Counted from the stretch's first letter, positions 52,438 through 61,400 are shown. The stretch: 64,000 bases of DNA from Variovorax sp. dw_308 (GCF_019207085.1 NZ_JAATOM010000016.1:1-64000), one strand, 5' to 3'. Notes: a model not told the origin generated them from the letters alone. Numbers and translations are program-made.

Positions 52438-52506
52438 GGAAGGTGTGAATGAGGCCGGCGTGCCCGGGCGGGATGCGCGGGCGTGGCGGATTCGTTCACA
52501 CATTCC
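52438..52506. repeat. inverted repeat with GTGTGAA ends upstream of dadA
   Basis: The left arm GGAAGGTGTGAATGA (52438-52452) and the mirror of the right arm (52491-52506) agree at 13 of 15 bases; the space between is GC-rich and partly self-complementary. The ends resemble those of repeat family A (AAGGTGTGAA) but the interior is unrelated and shorter. It may be a reduced family A member or an operator for dadA. Confidence 0.4.
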
Positions 52507-52520
52507 CAGTGTAGGGGGGC

Positions 52521-53219
52521 TCATTCACCGAACAACTCCGGCATCTCCCGATGTGCCTTGGCCGTGACCGTGAGCTCGCGCCCGTCCAGCGCCTGCCGCA
52601 CCCAGCCGCGTCGCAGCGACAGTTGCAGCCAGGCCGCGGCCAGCGCGCCACCCAGGTGCGGGCGGCGCTCGCTCCAGTCGAGGCAGGCGCAGGCAAAGCG
52701 GCGACGCCCCCGGCGCGCGGCGGCGATGTCCAGGCCCAGGCTTTCGAGGGCCAGCGCACCGTTGGCGGTGAGTTCGTAGGCGCCGCCCTGCGCTACCGCC
52801 TCGATCCAGCCCTGCGCCAGCAATTGGTCGTGCAGCGCGACACCGGCCGCGCCGGCGATGTGGTCGTAGCAGGTGCGCGCGGCGCGCAGCTTCGTGGGCG
52901 TGTTGGGCTTGAAGGTGCTGCGCGTGGCGCCGGCGACGACGAGCAGGCCTTCCAGCGCCGCGGCCACGTCGCCACCGGCCAGGCGGAAGTAGCGGTGCTT
53001 GCCCTGCGCCACCGACTCGATCAGCTTCTGCTCGCGCAACCGCGCAAGGTGTGTGCTCGCTGTCGAGGGTGCGACGCCGCCGACCGTGGCCAGTTCGGTC
53101 GCGGTGCGGGCATGGCCGTCCATCAGGCTGCACAGCATGCGCGAGCGCGCCGGCTCCGCGATCGCGGCGGCCACGCGGGCCAGATGGGTGTCGGCTTGAT
53201 CGTCCGGATCGTCATCCAT
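52521..53219 (-). CDS. ArsR-family transcriptional regulator
   Basis: The 232-residue protein has an N-terminal winged helix-turn-helix: ARTATELATVGGVAPSTASTHLARLREQKLI (about 36-66, quoted in part; the recognition helix is VAPSTASTHLARL). A C-terminal region shares the CACLDWSERRPHLGGALAAA motif of a large ArsR subgroup. No metal-binding Cys cluster is seen beyond that CAC, so the inducer is not evident. The start at 53219 (MDDDPDDQAD) is preferred. It is divergent from the P450 gene, which could be a target. Confidence 0.88.
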   Translation of the reverse strand: MDDDPDDQADTHLARVAAAIAEPARSRMLCSLMDGHARTATELATVGGVAPSTASTHLARLREQKLIESVAQGKHRYFRLAGGDVAAALEGLLVVAGATRSTFKPNTPTKLRAARTCYDHIAGAAGVALHDQLLAQGWIEAVAQGGAYELTANGALALESLGLDIAAARRGRRRFACACLDWSERRPHLGGALAAAWLQLSLRRGWVRQALDGRELTVTAKAHREMPELFGE

Positions 53220-53327
53220 GATTCGATGGTAGCCGAAGCATGCAATCCGGTACAACTGCATCATGCGCGCCGTGAGCGCCGCCCGGCCGCTTCGAAGGCG
53301 CTCTCACCGCAGCGCGGAGGTTACCCA

Positions 53328-54497
53328 ATGAGTCCTGCCAATGCCATCGATGCGGTGACGCATCCTGATCCCTACCCGTACTACACGACCCTGCGCCAAG
53401 GCCCGCCGCTCGCCTTCGACGACACGCTGCAACTGTGGGTCGCGAGTCGCGCCGACGTCGTGGCCGAGGTGCTGGAGCATGCCGCACTGCGCGTACGCCC
53501 GGTGACCGAGCCGGTGCCGCGCGGGATCGCCGGCGGTCCGGCGGGCGAGGTGTTCGGGCGACTGGTGCGCATGAACGATGGCGCGCTGCACACCGTGCAT
53601 CGGCGGGTGCTGCAAAGGGCGCTGGCAGGGCTGGACCCGGAAGGCACACGCAACGAAGTCCTGCGCGTGGCTCGTCGCCTGCCCGGTGGTCCGCTCGACG
53701 AATGGATGTTTGCAATGCCGCTGCGCGCGTTGGCACACCTGCTGGGATTCACCGGGGAGGACGGGCCGGGCATCGCGGCCGATGCACGCGCTTTCTCGGC
53801 CTGCCTGTCGCCGCTGTCGACGCGCGAGCAGTTCGACGCGGCGGACGCAGCGGCCTTGTCCCTGGGCGATCGCCTCCGCCGGCTGCTGGCCGGCCGGCGG
53901 GCTCGCCCCGACAGCCTGTTCGCCGCCGTGCTGGCGCAGGCGCACGAAGACGCCAGCGTGAATGCCGACACGCTGCTGGCCAACCTCCTCGGACTCTTCT
54001 CGCAAACCTGCGACAGCACCGCCGGGTTGATCGGCCAGGCCGTGGTGGCGCTGGCGCGCGAGGCCGGCCTTGCCACCCAAGTCGGCACGCGGGTCGATGG
54101 CTTCGAGTTGCTCATGCAGGAGGTTGCGCGCCACGACCCCCCGGTGCAGAACACGCGCCGCTTCGTGGCCGATGGCTGCACGGTAGCCGGCGTGGAACTG
54201 CATCCCGGCGATACGCTGCTCGTCATCCTTGCTGCCGCCAACCGGGATCCCACGCTGAATGCCGAGCCCGATGCCTTCCGGCTCGAACGCGTCGCGCGAC
54301 GCAACCTCGGCTTCGGGCGGGGCGTCCACGCATGCCCGGGACAGGCGCTGGCGCAGACCTTCGCGGCATGCGGCGTGCAGGCGCTGATCGAACAGGGCAT
54401 CGATCTCAATTCGATCCGCACTTCGGGATGGAACTACCGCGTCTCGGTCAATGGGCGCATCCCATGCTTCGGTGCGTCAGTCGTCGCCGCGCGCTGA
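53328..54497 (+). CDS. cytochrome P450
   Basis: The 389-residue soluble-type P450 has the haem-binding FGRGVHACPGQ (329-339) with Cys336, the K-helix ExxR (Glu265, Arg268) and an I-helix acid-alcohol pair CDST (228-231). A strong GGAGG lies at 53316-53320, eight bases before the ATG. It would hydroxylate an unknown substrate with electrons from a ferredoxin partner not encoded here. It is divergent from the ArsR gene, which may repress it. Confidence 0.92.
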   Translation: MSPANAIDAVTHPDPYPYYTTLRQGPPLAFDDTLQLWVASRADVVAEVLEHAALRVRPVTEPVPRGIAGGPAGEVFGRLVRMNDGALHTVHRRVLQRALAGLDPEGTRNEVLRVARRLPGGPLDEWMFAMPLRALAHLLGFTGEDGPGIAADARAFSACLSPLSTREQFDAADAAALSLGDRLRRLLAGRRARPDSLFAAVLAQAHEDASVNADTLLANLLGLFSQTCDSTAGLIGQAVVALAREAGLATQVGTRVDGFELLMQEVARHDPPVQNTRRFVADGCTVAGVELHPGDTLLVILAAANRDPTLNAEPDAFRLERVARRNLGFGRGVHACPGQALAQTFAACGVQALIEQGIDLNSIRTSGWNYRVSVNGRIPCFGASVVAAR

Positions 54498-54521
54498 GCC
54501 TGGCTCCATGCGAAGGACGCT

Positions 54522-55202
54522 TCAGTTCGTCGACGCCACCGGCTGCCCCGGCGCCGGGGCGAGCGCGCGCCTGTCGGTGCACAGCTTGCCGGCGTCGGTC
54601 GCGAAGTTCTGCACCGCGTTGGCCATGGCCGCGTTCAACACGCTCATGTATTCGCCATTGCCGTTGTTCCAGTTGCCGATGGTGCCCATGCCGTGATAGC
54701 GGCGCGTGACGGGGCCGTCCGGTGTCTGGAAACTGGCCTGGATCACCACGTGCGACACGAGGTTCAGGCCGGCGGACCAGGCATGCGCCAGGCGCAGCCC
54801 GAAGCTGGCGCCGACCTGGTTGCCGGCATCGGGCGCAGCCACGACCCCGTCCTGCGGCTGGAAGCCCAGCGCACGCGTCGACTCCAGTGCCTGGTGCGTC
54901 CACTTCACCACGTCACCGCTGCGGATCGACTCCACATACATCGGCGCGTGGATGCCGAACATCAACGCGCCCACCGTGGCGGGGTTGGATCGAAGGTCTT
55001 CGATCTTTCCGAGGTAGAGCGCGCAATTGCGGGCCGGTTGCGGCGCGTCCGCAACCGGTGGGCCGTTGGGACGCTGCGTGGACGGGGACGCGACCGGCGC
55101 CATGTAGACCATGCTGAGCGGTTCGGCGGCATCGAACGCGTGCGCGAGGCACGGCAGGAGGGCTGCTCCGGCAGCCATCGTCAGGCAGTGCAGCGCCTTC
55201 AT
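54522..55202 (-). CDS. exported protein of unknown function
   Basis: The 226-residue product has a signal peptide with likely cleavage after CLAHA (MKALHCLTMAAGAALLPCLAHA). The mature protein has NCALYLGKIEDLRSNPATVG, then GMGTIGNWNNGNGEYMSVL near the C-terminus. No catalytic motif is recognised. Translation is coupled to the lipoprotein gene upstream by ATGA, so the two are probably a unit in the envelope. Confidence 0.65.
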   Translation of the reverse strand: MKALHCLTMAAGAALLPCLAHAFDAAEPLSMVYMAPVASPSTQRPNGPPVADAPQPARNCALYLGKIEDLRSNPATVGALMFGIHAPMYVESIRSGDVVKWTHQALESTRALGFQPQDGVVAAPDAGNQVGASFGLRLAHAWSAGLNLVSHVVIQASFQTPDGPVTRRYHGMGTIGNWNNGNGEYMSVLNAAMANAVQNFATDAGKLCTDRRALAPAPGQPVASTN

Positions 55203-56077
55203 GGTTGGGCCACCTGCTCGACCGAATACATGCCGACGGTGTCGACCCGGCGGATCGTGCGCGTGCCGCGACGGTCCACCAGCACGCCCGACAAGGTGGC
55301 CGGCATCCCGTTGGCGACCATCTTGAACGGCTCCTTCTTCGGCTCCGCCGCGCCGGCGGCTGGCTTGGCTTGCGCATCGATGTCGAGTGCGACCATGCGC
55401 AGGGTCTCGGTGATCGACTCGCGCATGTACGAACGCAAGAGGCGGCCGTCGTCCGCCGTCAGCTTGCCGAGGACTTCGGCCCGCGTGCCCGCGGGCAGCG
55501 GCATCTGGTAGACCGCATTCCCGTAGTACGAGCGCTCGGACTGGCCGTCCTGCCAGAGGTTGATGCCGGTGCGGGTGGTGAAGGCGCCCAGGCCCGGCTC
55601 CAGTGAATACTGCACCAGCAAGGTCATGTAGGCATTGCCCTTGGCCGTGGCGGCGATGCGTTCGTCGCGCTCGCGCGGCACCGGCATCGTGGACAGCACT
55701 TCGGCCGATTGAAGGCGCAATGGGAAGGCGGCTTCCGTCGCCTGCTTCAAGGCGACGCGCGCTTCCTTGCGGAAGTCGATGTCGAGCAAGGGGTCCACCA
55801 TTGCCTGGATGTCGGCGGCCATGCCCTTCTGGCGGGACTTCTGGACCTCGACGTCGATGAGGACGCCAATCAGCCCGCCCGGCGCGGCGGATGCTCCCGG
55901 CGCCGTGGCGCTGAACATGAACCCGTCCTGCGCCACGACGACGCGCACATCGACCGCCTTGATCTTCTGGCGGTTCTCGGCTGACAAGGGTTTGTGGAAC
56001 TGGGCACAGCCGGCCAGGCACAAGGCCACGACCGCCGCCAGCAAACGTTGGACTCTCAAGACTTCCTCCCGGGGCAT
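55199..56077 (-). CDS. lipoprotein of unknown function
   Basis: The 292-residue product starts with a signal peptide ending CLAGC (lipobox Cys24). The mature region contains beta-strand-like segments VDVRVVVAQDGFMFSATAPG, a small DUF-type stretch MAADIQAMVDPLLDIDF and a late YYGNAVYQMPLPAG. No family is recognised by motif. It is the first gene of a two-gene unit with the exported protein that follows. It faces the PNPOx-like gene across 28 bases. Confidence 0.65.
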   Translation of the reverse strand: MPREEVLRVQRLLAAVVALCLAGCAQFHKPLSAENRQKIKAVDVRVVVAQDGFMFSATAPGASAAPGGLIGVLIDVEVQKSRQKGMAADIQAMVDPLLDIDFRKEARVALKQATEAAFPLRLQSAEVLSTMPVPRERDERIAATAKGNAYMTLLVQYSLEPGLGAFTTRTGINLWQDGQSERSYYGNAVYQMPLPAGTRAEVLGKLTADDGRLLRSYMRESITETLRMVALDIDAQAKPAAGAAEPKKEPFKMVANGMPATLSGVLVDRRGTRTIRRVDTVGMYSVEQVAQP

Positions 56078-56105
56078 TGGCTTCTGGATCGCCCGGGAAT
56101 CTACC

Positions 56106-57065
56106 TCAGGGGTGCAGTGGCAACGATGCGGGTTGACCCCATCGCAACGAAAGTGCTAACGGCAGCCGATGCATCTTCATGACGTCCATCACGAGCAGGC
56201 GCTGGGCGCCCGGATATGCAGAGACTTCCCTCTCATCCACCACGATCCTGACGCCGGCAGCGACTTGCAGGAGGTCCCCGTTGTCGTAGTCGATGAACAG
56301 CAGCCCGGCGCGCGGCGCCAGCAGCAGGTTGCCGAGCGTGTTGAAGAAGTAGTTGCCAAGATAGTCGGGCACGACCAGCGTGCGCTCGTCGACGACATGC
56401 ACGAAACCTCGCGGGCCTCCGCGATGCGACACGTCCACGCCATGCGCCCTTGCGGCACCGGGTGAGCGCGCTTGCGGATGCGCGCTGGCAATGAAGAAGG
56501 TGTCGGCTTGCGCGATGAATCGCATGGCGTCGGCGTCCAGCCGGTCCGCGTGTTCCGGCGGGATCGTTGCGCCGGCGCGCGCAGCGAACGAAGGCTCCCG
56601 CGGCCAGATGTACTTGGGGCAGTTGCCGAAACTTTGGGTGATGCGCACCGAGAAGCCAGCGCCCCGGACGCGATCGACGATGCCATTGGCCCGGTTGCGC
56701 CGACGTGTGTGCGGCTGGATGCCGAGCAGGCCGATCGATGCGCCCTCCGCCAGCGATGCGCCGCCCGCATCGCCCGCAAGCGGCAGCGCCGCAATGTCCA
56801 GGTGTCGGTCGTCGGGAGAGCGCACGAAGCCAGGCGGCGCGGCCAGCACCGACGCCCACGGTTGCCCCTCAGGGTCCACCAGGCCGATCAGCAGGAACGG
56901 GAGTTGCGCGAAGAAGCTGCGGTGCTGGTCCGGCATCGCTTCGCGGATCACGCGCGAGCCGACCTCCTCCAGCTTGTCGCGCGAACCGGCATGCGCCTGC
57001 AGCGCCTTCTCGCCCTCGTGGAATGGCGCGTCGGATTCGAAGACGGCAGTGTTCATGATGTTCAT
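56106..57065 (-). CDS. pyridoxamine 5'-phosphate oxidase family (flavin-binding split-barrel) protein
   Basis: The 319-residue protein has the split-barrel motif HRSFFAQLPFLLIGLVDPEGQPWASVLAAPPGFV (about 48-81, quoted in part) and GNCPKYI in the C-terminal half, as in COG3576-type flavin-nucleotide-binding proteins. It would bind FMN or FAD; the substrate is unknown. The ATG at 57065 has a G-rich stretch upstream and gives N-terminus MNIMNTAVF. It is divergent from the LysR gene, a possible regulator. Confidence 0.8.
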   Translation of the reverse strand: MNIMNTAVFESDAPFHEGEKALQAHAGSRDKLEEVGSRVIREAMPDQHRSFFAQLPFLLIGLVDPEGQPWASVLAAPPGFVRSPDDRHLDIAALPLAGDAGGASLAEGASIGLLGIQPHTRRRNRANGIVDRVRGAGFSVRITQSFGNCPKYIWPREPSFAARAGATIPPEHADRLDADAMRFIAQADTFFIASAHPQARSPGAARAHGVDVSHRGGPRGFVHVVDERTLVVPDYLGNYFFNTLGNLLLAPRAGLLFIDYDNGDLLQVAAGVRIVVDEREVSAYPGAQRLLVMDVMKMHRLPLALSLRWGQPASLPLHP

Positions 57066-57168
57066 CGCCCCGCAGAAGAAGAAGATGGGCTCATTCTTCT
57101 TTCTTTCGCCCTTCGGATGAATCCCTCTGGGCGCAGTGCACTCCTTCACTTTCCGGTTTAATGCAGTC

Positions 57169-58065
57169 ATGGATCGCCTCAAGGCCATGCAGACCTTCGT
57201 GCAGATTGCCGACCAGGGCAGCCTCACCGGCGCGGCACGTGCGCTCGACAGTTCGCTGCCGGCGGTGGTGCGTTCGCTGGCCGCGCTCGAGGCGCACCTG
57301 GGTGTGCGCCTGTTCCACCGCACCACTCGCCGCAATGCGCTGACCGAGGAAGGCCGACGCTACCTTCAGAGCGCACGCGAGGTGCTGGCCGCCGCCGACG
57401 CGGCCGACCGGGTGCTCACGCGCGAAGCGGGCGAGCCGGCGGGCCAGCTCACCATCACCGCGCCCGTGCTGTTCGGCCACATGTACGTCTCGCCGGCCGT
57501 CACGCGCTTCCTGCAGCGCTATCCGAAGATGCGATGCAGCGTGCTGCTGCACGACCGCAAGGTGGACCTGCTGGAGGAAGGCATCGACGCGGGCATCCGC
57601 ATCAGCCCGCTGGAGGATTCGTCGCTGGTGGCCCAGACGCTGGGCACCCTCCGGACCGTCGTGGTTGCGAGCCCCGCGTACCTTCGGCAACACGGCGTGC
57701 CCGCCCATCCCCGGGACTTGCAGGAAGCCGAATGCGTGCGCATCCACGGCAGCACGGTCGGCGACTGGCGCTTTCGCGACCCGGGCGGCGGCAAGCCGAT
57801 CCGCGTGCAGACCGACGGCCGCCTCGCGTTCAACCACATCGCACCGGCCGTCGAGGCCTGCGCCGCGGGCATGGGCTTCGGCATGTTCCTGTCGTACCAG
57901 GTGATGCCGCAGCTCGCACAGGGCCGCCTGCAGGTCGTGCTGCAGGACTTCGAGGCACCGCCGCGGCCGGTGAGCGTGATCTACCCGCACGCGCGACTGA
58001 TGCCTGTGCGCACGCGTGCCTTCGTCGACTGGATGAAGCAGGAGTTCAGCGGGTTCGCGCTATGA
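57169..58065 (+). CDS. LysR family transcriptional regulator
   Basis: The 298-residue protein has an N-terminal winged helix (DRLKAMQTFVQIADQGSLTG and the HTH AARALDSSLPAVVRSLAALE, 2-50 in total) and an effector-binding domain with GEPAGQLTITAPVLFG. It belongs to the CrgA-like group by the LHDRKVDLLEEGIDAGIR motif. The start at 57169 matches the family. The divergent flavin-protein gene, 103 bases away, is the likely target. Confidence 0.93.
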   Translation: MDRLKAMQTFVQIADQGSLTGAARALDSSLPAVVRSLAALEAHLGVRLFHRTTRRNALTEEGRRYLQSAREVLAAADAADRVLTREAGEPAGQLTITAPVLFGHMYVSPAVTRFLQRYPKMRCSVLLHDRKVDLLEEGIDAGIRISPLEDSSLVAQTLGTLRTVVVASPAYLRQHGVPAHPRDLQEAECVRIHGSTVGDWRFRDPGGGKPIRVQTDGRLAFNHIAPAVEACAAGMGFGMFLSYQVMPQLAQGRLQVVLQDFEAPPRPVSVIYPHARLMPVRTRAFVDWMKQEFSGFAL

Positions 58066-58098
58066 CCGGGGGCGGCTGGCACGCATGACAATGCGCCG

Positions 58099-59043
58099 GT
58101 GACATCCCCCGCCCTCTTCCATGTGTCGCAGCTCAGCAAGCGCTACGGCGACACCACCGTGGTCAGCGACCTGTCCTTCGACATCGCGCCTGGCGAATGC
58201 CTGGGAGTGATCGGGCCGAACGGCGCGGGCAAGACCACGACGATCCGCATGTGCCTCGGCCTGACGGCGGCCGACACCGGCGAGATCACCTATCGCAATG
58301 GCGGCACCGAGCCATTGCAGATGCCGCGCGACGCGCTGGCCATCAAGGCGCAGATCGGCGTGGTGACGCAGTTCGACACGCTGGACCCCGATTTCAGCTG
58401 TGCCGAGAACCTCGTGGTCTATGGCCGCTACTTCGGATACGCCAAGGCGCAGATCCTGCCGCGCGTGCCGAAGCTGCTGGAGTTCGCAGCCCTGTCGCAC
58501 AAGGCCGATGCCAAGCCCGGCGAGCTGTCTGGCGGCATGCGGCGCCGGCTCTCGCTGGCCCGCGCGCTGGTGAACGACCCCAGGCTGCTGCTGCTCGACG
58601 AGCCCACCACCGGCCTGGACCCGCAGGCGCGGCACCTGATGTGGGAGCGGCTGCAGGTGCTGCTGCAGCAGGGCAAGTCGATCCTGCTGACCACCCACTT
58701 CATGGACGAGGCGGAGCGCCTGTGCTCGCGCCTGATCGTGCTCGACCACGGCCGCAAGATTGCCGAAGGCAAGCCGCGCGACCTGATCGCCGAGCACCTG
58801 GAGCCGGATGTCGTCGAGGTCTACGGCAACGGCGCGCTGTCGCTGGCAGCGCGGCCCGAACTGAAGGCGCTGGCGGCGCGGGTGGAGGTCAGCGGCGAGA
58901 CGGTTTTCTTCTACACGCAGGACGCGCGCGGCCTGCTGCAGGCGCTGGCTTCGCACCATGGCTTGCGCACCTTCCACCGCCCTGCCAACCTCGAGGACCT
59001 CTTCCTCAAGCTCACCGGAAGGCAGATCCGTGAAGACGCCTAG
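58099..59043 (+). CDS. nodI: ABC transporter ATP-binding protein, NodI-like
   Basis: The 314-residue protein has Walker A GPNGAGKTT (39-47), the signature LSGGM (143-147) and Walker B LLLLDEPTTGLD (163-174). Its length and C-terminal part fit the NodI/DrrA exporter ATPases. Start is GTG at 58099. It overlaps the permease gene by 14 bases; the two form an export system whose substrate is unknown. Nodulation is not implied, since NodI-like exporters occur widely in Burkholderiales. Confidence 0.88.
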   Translation: MTSPALFHVSQLSKRYGDTTVVSDLSFDIAPGECLGVIGPNGAGKTTTIRMCLGLTAADTGEITYRNGGTEPLQMPRDALAIKAQIGVVTQFDTLDPDFSCAENLVVYGRYFGYAKAQILPRVPKLLEFAALSHKADAKPGELSGGMRRRLSLARALVNDPRLLLLDEPTTGLDPQARHLMWERLQVLLQQGKSILLTTHFMDEAERLCSRLIVLDHGRKIAEGKPRDLIAEHLEPDVVEVYGNGALSLAARPELKALAARVEVSGETVFFYTQDARGLLQALASHHGLRTFHRPANLEDLFLKLTGRQIREDA

Positions 59044-59848
59044 CCTTGTCGAACCCGAATCCATCTGGCGCGCGCCGGCCATGTCGATGCGCTGGTGGCC
59101 CGTGTTCCTGCGCAACCTGCTGGTGTGGCGCAAGCTCGCGGTGCCGAGCCTGATCGGCAACATCGCCGAGCCCCTGATCTGGCTGGTGGCCTTCGGCTAC
59201 GGCATGGGCATGCTGGTGGGCGAGGTCAACGTCGGCGGCGCCAAGGTGCCCTACATCCTGTTCCTGGCCAGCGGCTCTATCTGCATGAGCGCGATGAACG
59301 CGGCCTCCTTCGAGGCGCTCTATTCCGCCTTCTCGCGCATGCACGTGCAGAAGACCTGGGACGGCATCATGAACGCGCCGGTCGGCCTGGACGACATCGT
59401 GATGGCCGAGATGCTCTGGGCCGCATTCAAGTCGATCTTCACCGTGACGGCCATCCTCTTCGTGATGCTGGGCCTGGGCATCAGCCACAGCCCGAAGCTG
59501 CTGCTGGCCTGGGCGGTGCTGGCCGGTGCGGGCATCACCTTCTCGTCGATGGCGCTGATCTTCAATGCGCTGGCCAAGGGCTACGACTTCTTCACCTACT
59601 ACTTCACGCTGTTCCTCACGCCGATGATGTTCCTGAGCGGCGTGTTCTTTCCGCTGGAGCAACTGCCGGGCGTGGTGCGCGCGGTGGCCGCCTGGCTGCC
59701 GCTGACCAATGCGGTGCTGCTGGTGCGGCCGCTGTTCATGGACCAATGGCCGGCCGGGTGGGTGCAACATGTGTTGGTGCTGGTCGTGTATGCGGTGGCC
59801 TCGTTCTGGATGGCGCTCGCATTCACGCGCAAGCGCTTTCGCGCCTGA
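59030..59848 (+). CDS. nodJ: ABC-2 type permease, NodJ-like
   Basis: The 272-residue membrane protein has six hydrophobic segments and the ABC-2 signature around FFTYYFTLFLTPMMFLSGVF. The N-terminus with FLRNLLVWRKLAVPSLIGNIAEPLIWLVAFG, quoted in part, is typical of NodJ. Start is GTG at 59030, overlapping the end of nodI. With NodI it would export a small glycolipid or drug-like molecule. It is followed by the racemase-like gene after 19 bases. Confidence 0.88.
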   Translation: MKTPSLVEPESIWRAPAMSMRWWPVFLRNLLVWRKLAVPSLIGNIAEPLIWLVAFGYGMGMLVGEVNVGGAKVPYILFLASGSICMSAMNAASFEALYSAFSRMHVQKTWDGIMNAPVGLDDIVMAEMLWAAFKSIFTVTAILFVMLGLGISHSPKLLLAWAVLAGAGITFSSMALIFNALAKGYDFFTYYFTLFLTPMMFLSGVFFPLEQLPGVVRAVAAWLPLTNAVLLVRPLFMDQWPAGWVQHVLVLVVYAVASFWMALAFTRKRFRA

Positions 59849-59867
59849 CGACGAAGGGAATGCCGGG

Positions 59868-60581
59868 ATGATCTCTGCCACCACGCCACTGCACATCGGC
59901 ATCGTCGGCTGCTCGGCCGAAGGCGCCGCCCTTTGCTACAAGACCATCTGCGTCGAAGGTGCCCTGCTGCTCGGCCCGCATGCGCACCCCGAGGTGTCGA
60001 TGCACACGGCCTCGCTCGCCGACTACGTGCGCTGCCTGGAACGCGGCGACATGCAGGGCATCGCCGGCCTGATGCTGGCCTCGGCCCACAAGCTTGCGCG
60101 GGCCGGCGCCGACTTCCTGGTCTGCCCCGACAACACCATCCACCAGGCGCTACCGCTCGTCGCGCCGGCCTCGCCGCTGCCGTGGCTGCACATCGCGGAA
60201 GTGGTGGCGGCCGAAGCGCAACAGCGCGGCTTCCGGCGGCTCGGCCTGCTCGGCACGCGCTGGCTGGTCGACAGCGATGTCTATCCGGAAAAGCTCAAGT
60301 CGCGCGGGCTGCAGTACGTGCGCCCGACCGCCGCCGAGCGCGACGACAGCAACCACATCATCATGGACGAGCTGGTGCGCGGCATCTTCAAGCCGGGCTC
60401 GGTGGCGCGCTACCAGCGCGTGATCCAGCGCTTGAAGGAAGACGAGGGCTGCGACGCTGTCGTGCTGGGCTGCACGGAGATTCCGCTGGTGATCGACGAC
60501 AGCAACGCGGATCTGCCCACGCTCGACTCCACGCGCCTGCTGGCGCGGGCGGCCTTGCGCAGGGCGGTCGGGACGTCCTGA
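59868..60581 (+). CDS. aspartate/glutamate racemase family protein
   Basis: The 237-residue protein has the two-cysteine racemase layout: CPDNT with Cys86 and VVLGCTEIPL with Cys202, plus HIGIVGCSAEGAA near the N-terminus. This is typical of aspartate-racemase-like cofactor-independent enzymes. The substrate may be aspartate or another amino acid. The ATG at 59868 has a GAAGGGA ribosome-binding site. It could be co-transcribed with the nodIJ-like pair. Confidence 0.88.
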   Translation: MISATTPLHIGIVGCSAEGAALCYKTICVEGALLLGPHAHPEVSMHTASLADYVRCLERGDMQGIAGLMLASAHKLARAGADFLVCPDNTIHQALPLVAPASPLPWLHIAEVVAAEAQQRGFRRLGLLGTRWLVDSDVYPEKLKSRGLQYVRPTAAERDDSNHIIMDELVRGIFKPGSVARYQRVIQRLKEDEGCDAVVLGCTEIPLVIDDSNADLPTLDSTRLLARAALRRAVGTS

Positions 60582-60643
60582 ACGTCGAGTTCGGCCGGGT
60601 TCTGGCTACGAGGCATCGCGACCGGATGAATGTTTGGCAATGC

Positions 60644-60672
60644 TTTACGAGGAGGCTTGAAGTCCATACAAT
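60644..60672 (+). promoter_or_regulatory. predicted sigma-70 promoter of the toxin-antitoxin operon
   Basis: TTTACG (60644-60649) and TACAAT (60667-60672) are spaced by 17 bases, near the sigma-70 optimum. Transcription would start about 60679, inside the palindrome that follows, 27 bases before the antitoxin ATG. Confidence 0.45.
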
Positions 60673-60690
60673 GTTCAACGGTGTTAAACA
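60672..60690. promoter_or_regulatory. 19-bp palindrome TGTTCAACGGTGTTAAACA, candidate operator
   Basis: Fourteen of 19 positions are symmetric with TGTT-AAC and GTT-AACA arms. It covers the predicted start site and lies just before the ribosome-binding site, as expected for autorepression by an AbrB-fold antitoxin with its toxin. Confidence 0.5.
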
Positions 60691-60705
60691 AAAGGAGGTG
60701 ACGCG

Positions 60706-60957
60706 ATGGAAGTGGTGCTGAGGAAATATGGAAACAGCACGGTGGCGGTCATGCCGCCTGCCGTGCTACGCGACTTGGGCCTGAAGTCGGGCCAGACGAT
60801 GAGCCTGGAAACGACTGCGGAGGGGAGCATCGTGCTGTCTCCCAAGCGCCGTTTCACGTTGGCCGAGTTGCTGAGTCAATGCGATGCAAAAGCTGCGCCG
60901 CCGGCGGACATGGCGCTGTGGGACGCGTCCAACCCAGCGGGCAACGAGGTATGGTGA
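60706..60957 (+). CDS. AbrB/MazE-type antitoxin
   Basis: The 83-residue protein starts with a swapped-hairpin AbrB DNA-binding domain: LRKYGNSTVAVMPPAVLRDLG (about 5-25, quoted in part) and a QTMSLE strand. The C-terminal part is the region expected to wrap the toxin. A strong AAAGGAGGTG ribosome-binding site lies seven bases before the ATG. The stop overlaps the toxin start by 7 bases, so translation is coupled. Confidence 0.88.
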   Translation: MEVVLRKYGNSTVAVMPPAVLRDLGLKSGQTMSLETTAEGSIVLSPKRRFTLAELLSQCDAKAAPPADMALWDASNPAGNEVW

Positions 60958-61298
60958 AAGCGGCCGGCTTCGATCGAGGCGATGTCGTGAGCGTGAGCCT
61001 GAACCCCATCGTCGGACATGAAACCCGCGGTCAGCGCTTTGCGTTGGTCTTGACGACGAAGGAGTTCAACCGCCTTGGAGATGTGCTGGTGGCACCCATC
61101 ACGCAAGGAGGCGACTATTCGCGCTACGCAGGCTTTGCGGCGTCCCTCATGGGGACTGGCTGCAAGACGCAAGGCGTCGCACTGATCAACAAGATCCGCA
61201 TGCTCGACCTTGCAGCCCGTGGGGCGCGCAAGGTCGAGCGCGTTCCACAGGAAGTCGTGGACGACGCCTTGGGACGTTTGATGGCGCTGTTCGAATAG
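60951..61298 (+). CDS. MazF/PemK-type endoribonuclease toxin
   Basis: The 115-residue protein has the PemK/MazF fold motifs: FDRGDVVSVSLNPIVGHETRG (near residue 7, quoted in part), GQRFALVLTTKEFNR and LGDVLVAPIT, with a C-terminal QGVALINKIRMLDL stretch. It would cleave mRNA at short sequences and slow translation. The ATG at 60951 overlaps the antitoxin stop. It is the only toxin-antitoxin pair clearly intact in this window. Confidence 0.9.
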   Translation: MVKAAGFDRGDVVSVSLNPIVGHETRGQRFALVLTTKEFNRLGDVLVAPITQGGDYSRYAGFAASLMGTGCKTQGVALINKIRMLDLAARGARKVERVPQEVVDDALGRLMALFE

Positions 61299-61400
61299 CT
61301 CGAATCCGGTGGTTTCAGCAGCTCGTTCTCGACGCAACTGGCGACCGAAGGCGAGCAGCCTCCGGCAGTCCGCTCCAATGCGAGGTTGAGCGCATGGCGT

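Noticed and set aside
58099..59848. NodI/NodJ names suggesting a symbiosis region
   Set aside because: No nodABC, nod box or other symbiosis genes are present; NodIJ-like exporters are common outside rhizobia, so only the transporter type is claimed.
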